From: Nitriliruptoraceae bacterium
GTDB taxonomy: Bacteria > Actinomycetota > Nitriliruptoria > Nitriliruptorales > Nitriliruptoraceae
NCBI GenBank assembly: GCA_007118045.1
Contig: SKTG01000253.1
Coordinates: forward strand, 1 to 6,647
Direction: 5' to 3'
DNA: 6,647 nt
The notes under the pieces: generated by a model
Told to the model about the DNA's origin: nothing
What the model saw: the letters and a program-made list of their open reading frames with translations, nothing else
Databases searched by the model: none
Program-made: the position numbers and the translations under genes
In this document: positions 1 through 5,639 of the stretch, in pieces
Layout: each line of letters opens with the position of its first letter
Position numbering within the stretch: position 1 is the stretch's first letter

Positions 1-1053
1 AGCGCCTTGCCGTCGGGCCGCGACGTGTTCGAGGAACCGGAGTTGCCCGCCTGGTCTGATGGCGCGGTACAGCTCACGTAGAGCATGTTCGTCGTTGACG
101 GTCTTGAACCCGTCGAGGTCGAGGAACACCAACCCGATGTCGCGACCATCGCGCTCGCGGCGTCGGCGCGCCTCGGCAACCCGTACGACCAGTGCGCGGC
201 GGTTGGCCACGCCCGTCAGCGGGTCCTCGGCCGCGACCGCGCGGAGCTCCTCCTCGAGAGCGCGACGGTGGCTCAGGTCGACGATCTGGACGACGGTGTG
301 CAGCGGCGTCCCGTCGTCGCCCTTACGAGGGCGGCGGACGCCTGGGTGTAGAGCAGTCGACCCGACGCGTGGACGAACCGCAGTTCGCGCAGCAGCGGCT
401 CGGACGGGTCACCGGTGAGGATGGCGGCGAACCGACGACGCGTCCATCCGCGCTCCTCGGGGTGCAGCGCGGCCCGGAATCCGCTGTCGAGCAGCACGTG
501 CTCGGGCAGACCGAGCAGCTCACACAGCGCCTGATTGACCTGGGTGACCGCGCCGTCCGGGGTGATCACGGCCACACCGATCGGCGCGTGATCGAAGGTC
601 AGCCGCAACGAGCGCTCCGCGACCGTGAGCCGGTGACGCTGCTCGTGCTGCTCGGTCACGTCTTCACAGGTGACCACGGTGCCGGTGCTGCCATCGTCCA
701 ACGTGATGGGTGCCGCGCGGATGCTGTACCAGGCACGACCGCCACCCGGCAGTGCGTACCCGAGGGTCGCATCACGGCTGGCCGCGTCCCGGACCGCGGA
801 CACCACGGGTAGCTGTTCAGGCTGGCGTGACGTCCCGTCCTCGTCGGTGACCTCGACGTGCTCGAGGAGGCTTGCCCGGGCCGGCACGGACCGCGTCGAG
901 GCCGACGCCGAGGCGAGCCAGCATCCGCTCAGTGCTCGGGTTGGCGTGCAGGAGGTGGCCGTCCTCGGCCCGCAGCATCACGGCGACGGGTAGGCCGTCG
1001 AGGATGGCGATGAGGTGACGGTCGTTGGCGGCCGTGTCCATGACAACCGGCAA
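1..1053 (-). pseudogene. Broken PAS-PAS-GGDEF signalling gene fused to a methyltransferase tail
   Basis: This is a sensory diguanylate-cyclase-type gene read in three segments. From about 1053 to 890 it encodes a first PAS domain (ILDGLPVAVMLRAEDGHLLHANP). From about 887 to 326, in a second frame, it encodes the end of that PAS (WYSIRAAPI, GTVVTCEDVTEQ) and a second PAS (TFDHAPIGVAVITPDGAV). From about 324 down, back in the first frame, come the PAS exit (TVVQIVDLSHRRALEEEL) and the GGDEF entry (DPLTGVANRR, FLDLDGFKTVNDEH). The GGDEF signature itself is absent. At about position 84 the frame runs into ALRELYRAIRPGGQLRFLEHV, which looks like the post-motif region of a class I SAM methyltransferase and continues past the window edge. 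A TTG start at 1053 has GGAGGT six bases upstream; ATG at 1041 is the alternative, with poorer spacing. As read, it cannot make cyclic di-GMP. The domain calls are firm; whether the lesions are biological or sequencing errors is open. Confidence 0.8.
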
Positions 1054-1059
1054 GAGGTG

Positions 1060-1065
1060 ACCTCC
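1060..1065 (-). promoter_or_regulatory. Ribosome binding site that favours the TTG start at 1053
   Basis: On the minus strand GGAGGT lies six bases before TTG at 1053-1051, an ideal spacing. The in-frame ATG at 1041 lies 18 bases from the same motif, which is too far. The TTG is therefore the more likely start of the PAS-GGDEF gene and adds four residues (LPVV, the first read as Met) before MDTAAND. Confidence 0.55.
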
Positions 1066-1066
1066 G

Positions 1067-1080
1067 GGTGGGGCCCCACC
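1067..1080. promoter_or_regulatory. Perfect 14-bp palindrome next to the PAS-GGDEF ribosome binding site
   Basis: GGTGGGGCCCCACC is its own reverse complement over all 14 bases. On the minus strand it sits one base upstream of the GGAGGT ribosome binding site of the PAS-GGDEF gene. It could be a protein operator in the leader, or self-complementary sequence affecting translation. A G/C-only core makes chance occurrence fairly easy, so the functional reading is speculative. Confidence 0.3.
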
Positions 1081-1371
1081 GTTGCCCCCGTAGCGACCTC
1101 CCTGGAAGGTACTGCAGCGAGCCACCTTGCCTACGCTGCCGCCAGCCGGTGCGTTGTGCACGACCGTCCTCTGCCAGGGCTCGGGCCCGACCACGTGCCA
1201 GCAACGGATCGTCAGCGTCGAACATCCGCGGAGGCGGCGCCTTCCGCTCCCCCGCTGCGCGTCCGCGGACCTCCCGTGCGGGGTCGTCCGGCCTAGGCTG
1301 TCTGCCCGACGATCCGCACGGGCGACGTCGCGAGACGAGCCTGGCGGACGACGACGCCCGGGTGGGGAGTT

Positions 1372-3024
1372 GTGGCCGTTTCGAGGGAGTTGCTCGCGGA
1401 GGGGCGTGCAGCGGTCCGGGGCCGTGACTGGCCGCGCGCCCTCGCCGCGTTCGGGCGCGTCGACGAGACCGACGGCCTCGGGGCGGAGGACCTGTTCTCG
1501 GTCGCCGATTGCGCATGGTGGTTGGGCAGGATCGACGAGGCGATCGCCGCGTACGAGCGGTCCTACCGCGGCTACCTCGACGAAGGGTCGCCAGCGAAGG
1601 CCGCACTGGCGGCGCTGATGCTCGGCGTGCACGCTTCCGAGCGCGGCGACGGGGTGATCGGGTCCGCGTGGATGAACCGTGCACGCCGCCTGCTCGACGA
1701 GGTCCCCGAGACCGCGGAGCACGGCTACCCCCTGTACTTCGAGGTGTTCGGCGCGATGGGGGCAGGTGACCTCGACCTCGCGCTGTCCCTCGCCGCGCGG
1801 ATGCAGCAGCTCGGGCGCCGCTTTGGCGACGACAACCTCGTTGCCCTCGGGACACTCGCTGAGGGCCGTGCCCTGGTGAAGAAGGGGGAAGCGGAACGTG
1901 GCATGACGTTGCTCGACGACGCGATGCTGGCCGCCGTCGCCGACGATCTGCATCCCGTCTGGACGGGCGGCATCTACTGCCACCTGATGGACGTCTGCCA
2001 CGAGTTGGTCGACCTCCAGCGAGCGACCGAGTGGACCCGGGCGACCGAGGCGTGGTGCGACCGCGTCGCCGAAGCCGTCCTGTACCGGGGCATCTGTCGG
2101 GTCCACCGTGCCCAGGTCTACCAACGGCAGGGTGACTGGCTCGAGGCGGAGGCGCAGGCGACGCGTGCCAGCGCCGACCTGGATGGAGTCCACGTCGGCA
2201 CCGTGGCGGAGGCGAACTACGAGCTCGGAGAACTCCACCGGCTGCGTGGGGAGGTCGAGGAAGCCGAGGCGAGGTACCGCCGCGCTCACGAGCTCGGACG
2301 AGACCCCCAGCCGGGGGTGGCTCTGCTCCACCTCGCCGCCGGGCAGGCCGAGGTGGCGGTGACCTCCCTGCAGACCGCGCTCGCCCAACGCGAAGGCGAC
2401 CGGCTGGGGCGGGTACGCCTGGTGTGGGCCTTGGTCGAAGCCACGGTGGAGGCTGGTGACCTGAGAGCTGCACGGGAAGCCAGCGAGGAGCTCCGGACCA
2501 CCGCTCAGGTCTACGGCACCGTGGGACTGACCGCGTTGGCGCAGCAGGCCTGCGGGGCCGTCCTCCTGGCGGAGGGCCATTACCACGAGGCTCGGGAGGC
2601 GCTCCGTCTCGCCGGCGAAGCCTGGCAACGGGCATCGGCTCCGTACGACGGCGCGCGAACGCGGCTCCTGCTGGCCCGCACGCTCCGCGCTCTGGGGGAC
2701 GAGGTCGCGGCGGTGCTGGAGCTCGAGACGGCACAGGAGACGTTCGAGAGGCTGGGCGCGAGCCCCGACGCCCGACGCGTGGCAGCCCTGCGCGCCGAGG
2801 CCGTGCCGCCAGACGGGCTCAGTGCACGGGAGGTAGAGGTCCTCCGCCTGGTCGCGACCGGAAGAACCAACCGTGAGGTCGCTGAGGTGCTGTTCATCAG
2901 CGACAAGACGGTGGCCCGCCACCTGGCCAACATCTACCGCAAGCTGGACCTGTCCACACGGTCGGCAGCGACGGCGTACGCCTTCGAGCGAGACCTCGCC
3001 GGACCACCGACCTCCAGTACATAG
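1372..3024 (+). CDS. TPR-containing LuxR-family transcriptional regulator
   Basis: The 550-residue protein is probably a cytoplasmic DNA-binding regulator. Residues about 5-470 are almost all helical and alanine/leucine-rich, with repeated TPR-like pairs (for example DWPRALAAFGRVDE, GRIDEAIAAYERSY, GEVEEAEARYRRAHELG, GHYHEAREALRLAGEAW). The C-terminus, from LSAREVEVLRLVATG at residue 483, is a classic LuxR/GerE helix-turn-helix with the recognition region SDKTVARHLANIYRKL at about 510-525. There is no receiver domain and no Walker A motif, so it is neither an ordinary response regulator nor a large LAL-type ATPase regulator. The TPR array presumably senses a ligand or partner. The GTG start at 1372 has GGGGAG at 1364-1369, only two bases away, which is tight; I see no better start, and the N-terminus (RELLAEGRAAVRGRDW) fits the family. 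The target may be its own region or the DUF4242 gene 116 bp downstream (inference). Confidence 0.9.
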   Translation: MAVSRELLAEGRAAVRGRDWPRALAAFGRVDETDGLGAEDLFSVADCAWWLGRIDEAIAAYERSYRGYLDEGSPAKAALAALMLGVHASERGDGVIGSAWMNRARRLLDEVPETAEHGYPLYFEVFGAMGAGDLDLALSLAARMQQLGRRFGDDNLVALGTLAEGRALVKKGEAERGMTLLDDAMLAAVADDLHPVWTGGIYCHLMDVCHELVDLQRATEWTRATEAWCDRVAEAVLYRGICRVHRAQVYQRQGDWLEAEAQATRASADLDGVHVGTVAEANYELGELHRLRGEVEEAEARYRRAHELGRDPQPGVALLHLAAGQAEVAVTSLQTALAQREGDRLGRVRLVWALVEATVEAGDLRAAREASEELRTTAQVYGTVGLTALAQQACGAVLLAEGHYHEAREALRLAGEAWQRASAPYDGARTRLLLARTLRALGDEVAAVLELETAQETFERLGASPDARRVAALRAEAVPPDGLSAREVEVLRLVATGRTNREVAEVLFISDKTVARHLANIYRKLDLSTRSAATAYAFERDLAGPPTSST

Positions 3025-3089
3025 AACGGTGCAGGGTCTTGCCCGGGTTTGCATCCTCTGGTGGAAGTCGGCCGCCACGCTCCTCCGTA

Positions 3090-3099
3090 GGTTCGAACC
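3090..3099. promoter_or_regulatory. 10-bp palindrome upstream of the DUF4242 gene
   Basis: GGTTCGAACC is a perfect palindrome in the 116-bp gap between the LuxR-type regulator and the DUF4242 gene, about 40 bases before the latter's start. It is a candidate operator for the neighbouring regulator, which has a dimerising LuxR-type HTH. It resembles the tRNA T-loop consensus but no cloverleaf can be folded around it. Chance is a real alternative. Confidence 0.2.
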
Positions 3100-3140
3100 A
3101 CCTCAGCGACCGCTGGGGACGACACGACGAGGAGCCGACC

Positions 3141-3455
3141 GTGACGACCCGACCCTTCCGCCTGTACGCCATCTCCCGCCGCCGTGGCTGGACCCCTGAG
3201 GAACTCGAGGCAGCCGACGCCCGCTCGAACGCCGAGGCAGCACGCCGCTCCGAGCAGCTCCGCAAGATCCGCAGCTACCTGCTCGCCGAGCCGGACGGAA
3301 GCCTCGGCAGCATCTGCCTCTACGAAGCCCTCGGCCCTGAGGTCCTCGAGGAGCACGCCCGGGCCGCCGACCTTCCCTGCGACGACATCGTCGAGGTCAA
3401 GGCGATCGACGTGCACCGGCCGGATCCCGACCTCACCGCAGCTCCGGTCGGCTGA
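3141..3455 (+). CDS. DUF4242 family small protein (SCO4226-like)
   Basis: This 104-residue protein has the DUF4242 layout: a first beta strand (PFRLYAISRR), a helix with NAEAARRSEQ, a second strand (IRSYLLAEPDGSLGSICLYEA), a helix (GPEVLEEHARAADLP) and a last strand (DDIVEVKAIDVHRP). The family has a ferredoxin-like fold; the Streptomyces member SCO4226 has been described as a nickel-binding protein. Whether this one binds metal cannot be decided here, but it keeps Cys in ICLYEA, Cys in LPCDD and His in EEHARAA. The GTG start at 3141 is chosen because GAGGAG lies six bases upstream; a longer reading from 3039 adds an arginine/serine-rich stretch with no family resemblance. It follows the LuxR-type regulator on the same strand and may be its target (inference). 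A hairpin follows the stop. Confidence 0.82.
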   Translation: MTTRPFRLYAISRRRGWTPEELEAADARSNAEAARRSEQLRKIRSYLLAEPDGSLGSICLYEALGPEVLEEHARAADLPCDDIVEVKAIDVHRPDPDLTAAPVG

Positions 3456-3472
3456 GGCCCACGACGTCAGCT

Positions 3473-3488
3473 CCCCCGACGACGGGGG
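3473..3488 (+). terminator. Hairpin after the DUF4242 gene
   Basis: CCCCCG and CGGGGG form a perfect 6-bp stem around the four-base loop ACGA, 17 bases after the DUF4242 stop. No T-run follows, as is common for actinobacterial terminators. Its position supports a transcript end here. Confidence 0.5.
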
Positions 3489-3541
3489 GCGGCCCCGTAG
3501 GACCGAACCCTCGTGTCGGCGATCAGCGCCGGAGGCCGGTC

Positions 3542-3556
3542 GGGGGAGCCACCCCC
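3542..3556. terminator. Five-G/five-C hairpin
   Basis: GGGGG and CCCCC pair around AGCCA. It lies just beyond the larger hairpin at 3564-3587, so it may be a second stop for transcription arriving from the minus strand, or read-through protection for the DUF4242 transcript. The stem is short and made only of G-C pairs, so this is weak. Confidence 0.25.
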
Positions 3557-3563
3557 AACGCAC

Positions 3564-3587
3564 CTGGTCGGCGTGTCAGCCGACCAG
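3564..3587 (-). terminator. Perfect 9-bp hairpin overlapping a minus-strand stop codon
   Basis: CTGGTCGGC and GCCGACCAG are exact reverse complements separated by the six-base loop GTGTCA. On the minus strand the loop contains the TGA that ends a short coding-like tail (…AALVG, stop at 3578-3576), with one arm coding for the last three residues. A hairpin wrapped around a stop codon is a common terminator arrangement in compact GC-rich genomes. It could also act on the plus strand. Confidence 0.5.
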
Positions 3588-3650
3588 TGCGGCGCGTTCG
3601 GCGATCATTGCGTCCTCGACGTACTCGCCTTCGGCGTGTGCTCCGTCTCC
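3576..3650 (-). pseudogene. Possible C-terminal gene remnant, unrecognised
   Basis: The minus-strand frame ending at TGA 3578-3576 reads GDGAHAEGEYVEDAMIAERAALVG. It has coding-like composition and G/C-rich third positions, and it ends in a strong hairpin. Upstream, the same frame turns arginine-rich and meets TAG near 3701, with no plausible start. A neighbouring frame just upstream (RLDAHGLGALGE) also looks coding, so this may be the frameshifted end of a lost gene. I do not recognise the family. It could be chance. Confidence 0.25.
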
Positions 3651-3742
3651 CCGAGGGCGCCCAGCCCGTGAGCGTCGAGGCGCCGTCGAGTCAGAACGCT
3701 TCTATGCGTTCGGCCGATCTAACTCAGGCCCGACGTCACGGC

Positions 3743-3995
3743 GTGCCTGATCCTTCGGACCCCGTGGCGTGGATGCCGACGCTGTAGCACCTCGACGCGC
3801 ACATGAGCAAGGACGGCTGCCGGGCGTGGAAGGCCTTCTCCCGGGGAGGAGGCCAGCGACGGCCTCCACGAATGGAGGCTGATCCACGACCCGCGTTCCA
3901 AGGCCACGTCGGTGATGCTCACCGACCAAGGAGCGCGCCTCGCTGGGCAGCTGTTCGCCAGATCGTTCGCGTTCGAGGAGTCGGGCAAGGAGTGA
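3743..3995 (+). pseudogene. Decayed DUF6429-like small protein gene
   Basis: Two frames together reconstruct a roughly 83-residue protein. The first (about 3743-3840) reads DPVAWMPTL, then a TAG stop at 3785-3787, then HLDAHMSKDGCRAWKAF. The second (about 3840-3992) reads EEASDGLHEWRLIHDPRSK then ATSVMLTDQGARLAGQLF and ends at TGA 3993-3995. The order and spacing match what I recall of DUF6429 proteins: a short helix with a LLYL-like motif, RAWK, a helix with LHE, then DPRSKAKSV and LTxEG. Here the LLYL position reads L-stop-H-L, and a frameshift follows RAWKAF. The gene is therefore broken twice. The family function is unknown. The start is approximate (GTG 3743; ATG 3704 is also in frame). 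The family assignment rests on memory and needs a profile search. Confidence 0.6.
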
Positions 3996-4165
3996 ACCGG
4001 CTACGGAACTGTTCAGCGCGCTATGTGCGCCAGCCACTCGTCACCTTGTGCGCGAAGTCACGGCGACGATCGCGCTTTGGAGTGATGTAACGCTCGCGCC
4101 CAGTGCCTGCAGATGCGTCGTAATCGGATGGCCCTGTGTGGTCGCCTCCGGAAGGCAAGCGAGAC
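3996..4165. other. Gap with no recognised gene
   Basis: Between the decayed DUF6429-like gene and the end of the membrane methyltransferase I see no gene. A minus-strand reading frame ends at 4021 with the basic stretch RYITPKRDRRRDFAHKV. It has no plausible start of its own and I do not recognise it. Several stretches here are less GC-rich than the flanking genes. Confidence 0.4.
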
Positions 4166-4681
4166 TCAGGCGTCGCCGTCGTTGGCCGTCCGGCGGCGTC
4201 GTGGCCACCATGCTGGCACAGCCGCTCGGTAGGCGTCGTAGCCCGTGCCGAACGTCCGGGCGAGGATGGGCTCCTCGTACCAGCGGACGAAGGCCGCCAT
4301 CGCTGCCCAGACTGCGGCCGCATATGCCAGTAGCAGCGGGCGGCCGAACACGAGCGCCTGTCCGCCGATGATGGCGACGACAGCGACGTACATCGGGTTG
4401 CGCACGTACCGATACAGCCCGCCGACAACGAGCTCTGCTGTCGGGGCGACGGGCGCAGGGGTACCGCGCCCCTCGCGGACGAACCGAGCGAACGCGTGGA
4501 TCAACACCGCGAGGCCAGCGGTGATCAGCAGCAGTCCTCCCGCGGCTAGGACGACCCGGTACCAGGTGACAGGTCGCGCGACCTCCCAGCCGGTGACGAG
4601 CCAGGGCACGATGCCGGCTACGACCCCGGGGGCAAGCACGAAGAAGATCCCGGACCCCACCACCGCTCCCCGCTGCCGCAT
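4166..4681 (-). CDS. Isoprenylcysteine carboxyl methyltransferase (ICMT/PEMT-like) family membrane protein
   Basis: The 171-residue integral membrane protein has hydrophobic segments at about residues 8-30, 41-63, 97-112 and 115-133. It carries the family signature GGLYRYVRNPMYVAVV (87-102), which includes the RNPMY motif that helps form the SAM site, followed by the C-terminal block EEPILARTFGTGYDAYRAAVPAWWPR (136-161), with the conserved Glu pair and Y..Y pattern. Bacterial members are presumed SAM-dependent methyltransferases of lipids or isoprenoids; the substrate here is unknown. I chose ATG 4681 because GGAGG lies six bases upstream. An upstream in-frame ATG at 4750 would add 23 basic residues lacking a ribosome binding site and family resemblance. 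The gene is transcribed away from the DUF6069-like gene across a 153-bp gap, and its length is normal for the family. Confidence 0.85.
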   Translation of the reverse strand: MRQRGAVVGSGIFFVLAPGVVAGIVPWLVTGWEVARPVTWYRVVLAAGGLLLITAGLAVLIHAFARFVREGRGTPAPVAPTAELVVGGLYRYVRNPMYVAVVAIIGGQALVFGRPLLLAYAAAVWAAMAAFVRWYEEPILARTFGTGYDAYRAAVPAWWPRRRRTANDGDA

Positions 4682-4834
4682 CGTGCGCCTCCAGTCATCG
4701 TGCTTCGAACGAAACCGCGCGTGGACCACCCACCGATCCTGCCATGTCACATCCGGACGGGCTGGCTTGTCGTGGTAAGGGACGAGAACGCGATGGAGGG
4801 TCGGTCGGGCCTGTCCTCCCCGGAAGGAGAGATC
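4682..4834. promoter_or_regulatory. Divergent promoter region of two membrane-protein genes
   Basis: These 153 bp lie between the divergent starts at 4681 (minus) and 4835 (plus), so they must carry both promoters if the genes are expressed. Ribosome binding sites are clear at both ends (GGAGG for the minus gene, AAGGAG at 4825-4829 for the plus gene). I could not pick out confident -35/-10 elements. Confidence 0.4.
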
Positions 4835-5233
4835 ATGGACACCGCCGCGATGACCACCCCTCCACCGACGAACACGACGGCGCGAGAGCGCTCGGTCCGC
4901 CGACCGGCCACGGTCTGTGCCCTGGCGGCGATCGGGGTCAACCTGGTGCCGTGGGGCGTCGGACGTGCGGCGGGTGCCAGCTTCGTCGTGGACCCGGCCC
5001 TCGGCGACCCGAACGTGGAGGTCGGCGGTCTCAGGGTGGTCGTGACCACCCTGCTCCCGTCGGCCGTCGGCGCGCTGCTTCTGGCACTGGCTGCACGGCG
5101 GTCTCGCCGGTGGTTGGTCGGGGTGGGGTCGTGGGTGTGGCGTTCCCCGTGGGGTCGGCGGCCGGTCCGCTGGACGGCGGGCACGACACCACGACCGGCG
5201 TGCTGCTGGCGGGACCCGTCACTCGCACCTTGA
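4835..5233 (+). CDS. DUF6069-like membrane protein, probably frameshifted in its last third
   Basis: ATG 4835 follows AGGAG at a spacing of five bases. Residues 1-22 are a Thr/Pro/Arg-rich cytoplasmic tail. Hydrophobic segments follow at about 24-50 (VCALAAIGVNLVPWGVG) and 67-87 (VVVTTLLPSAVGALLLALAARR), with VDPALGDPNVEVGG between them, as in small four-helix DUF6069 proteins. After RRSRRWLVGVGSW (near residue 100) this frame becomes Arg/Trp/Pro-rich and stops at 5233. Another frame takes over with two more membrane-like segments: VVGVAFPVGSAAGPLDGG and TTTGVLLAGPVTRTLMV, ending near 5260. Joining them gives about 140 residues, the expected size with four membrane segments. I infer a frameshift between about 5108 and 5144, in a G/T-rich run. 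The function of the family is unknown. The gene diverges from the ICMT-like gene. Confidence 0.6.
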   Translation: MDTAAMTTPPPTNTTARERSVRRPATVCALAAIGVNLVPWGVGRAAGASFVVDPALGDPNVEVGGLRVVVTTLLPSAVGALLLALAARRSRRWLVGVGSWVWRSPWGRRPVRWTAGTTPRPACCWRDPSLAP

Positions 5234-5349
5234 TGGTGGCGGACTACTACTTGGCGCGGCCCTACACCGAGGCCCGCCCGCACGATGGCAGTCACTGCGG
5301 TTGCCGTAGCGGTACGTCGGCAAGGGATCGATCGGCCCACTGCCAGCCC

Positions 5350-5424
5350 CGATTCGGTGCCGAGCAGCGCGACGAGTGGCAGGCCGCCGAACGCCGTTAC
5401 CTCTCCGAGGGATCCATGGCGGAC
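5350..5424 (+). mobile_element. Fragment resembling the C-terminus of an IS256/mutator-type transposase
   Basis: This frame reads RFGAEQRDEWQAAERRYL then SEGSMAD, with coding-like third positions. It resembles the C-terminal tail of IS256-family (mutator) transposases, typically of the form …GAVLAEQxDEW…xxRRYLSE.SM. Only about 24 residues are recognisable; the catalytic DDE core, the start and the terminal inverted repeats are not visible. It is therefore a relic of an insertion and inactive. The assignment is from motif memory and could be wrong because the match is short. Confidence 0.45.
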
Positions 5425-5579
5425 CCGTGCATCCGTCCCGGCGCGCAGAGAATCACTGCGGTGATGGCGCGCCGCTGGAAGGGCTGCCGACGGGCATTGC
5501 AGCCCACGGGCCTGCGAGCGCGTCGGGTCCTGCTCGCGGGTCACCCTCGTCTGGAGATCTGACGTCTTGCGCATCGCCG

Positions 5580-5598
5580 CACCGACGACGTGTCGGTG
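5580..5598. terminator. 7-bp hairpin
   Basis: CACCGAC and GTCGGTG are exact reverse complements around the loop GACGT. It lies 17 bases after the TGA (5560-5562) of the plus-strand frame that passes through the transposase-like piece. It may have been the terminator of a now broken gene. No T-run follows. Confidence 0.3.
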
Positions 5599-5639
5599 AC
5601 GGTGTCGCCGTTACGGTTCCCTCCGTCGAGGGACTTGCG

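Larger units (their letters stand above)
1054..1371. other. Divergent intergenic region
   Basis: These 318 bp separate the start of the PAS-GGDEF gene (minus) from the TPR/LuxR regulator (plus), so they should carry both promoters. I see no coding sequence with family resemblance. There is a perfect 14-bp palindrome at 1067-1080 and shorter 10-bp palindromes at 1261-1270 (GTCCGCGGAC) and 1322-1331 (GCGACGTCGC), the last two on the regulator side. I found no convincing -35/-10 pair. Short palindromes are common by chance at this GC content. Confidence 0.5.
5264..5639. other. Degraded stretch without an intact gene
   Basis: After the DUF6069-like sequence ends I find no intact gene for nearly 400 bp. 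One reading frame, the same as the shifted end of the DUF6069-like gene, stays open to TGA at 5560-5562, but most of its product is Cys/Arg/His-rich and unlike a real protein. The exception is the transposase-like piece at 5356-5421. A 7-bp hairpin lies at 5580-5598. Confidence 0.45.

Noticed and set aside
1271..1299. Possible promoter with a TAGGCT -10 element before the LuxR-type gene
   Set aside because: The hexamer at 1294-1299 resembles an actinobacterial -10, but no -35 element is found at 16-19 bp upstream, so I do not call it.
929..2734. Second long minus-strand frame, about 600 codons
   Set aside because: Extreme Arg/Pro content with no motifs; a frame shadow of the TPR/LuxR gene.
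817..3078. Very long open frame on the minus strand across the LuxR-type gene
   Set aside because: It is the antisense shadow of a high-GC gene: its product is Arg/Gly/Pro/His-rich with no domain. Only its last part (below 1053) matches a real gene, the first PAS domain.
3080..3110. tRNA-like T-loop sequence GGTTCGAACC
   Set aside because: No 5-bp T stem, acceptor stem or anticodon arm can be folded around it; it is simply a palindrome.
4141..4160. Possible terminator after the ICMT-like gene (GCCT…AGGC)
   Set aside because: Only a 4-bp stem with a five-base loop; too weak to support.
5287..5465. Repeated TCACTGCGGT near 5292 and 5454
   Set aside because: A single 10-base match with no extended similarity or regular spacing; expected by chance in GC-rich DNA. 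No CRISPR or tandem array is present anywhere in the window.
4747..5574. Minus-strand frame of 275 codons opposite the DUF6069-like gene
   Set aside because: Thr/Arg/Pro-rich composition, no ribosome binding site and no family resemblance, while the opposite strand has a good start and membrane segments.
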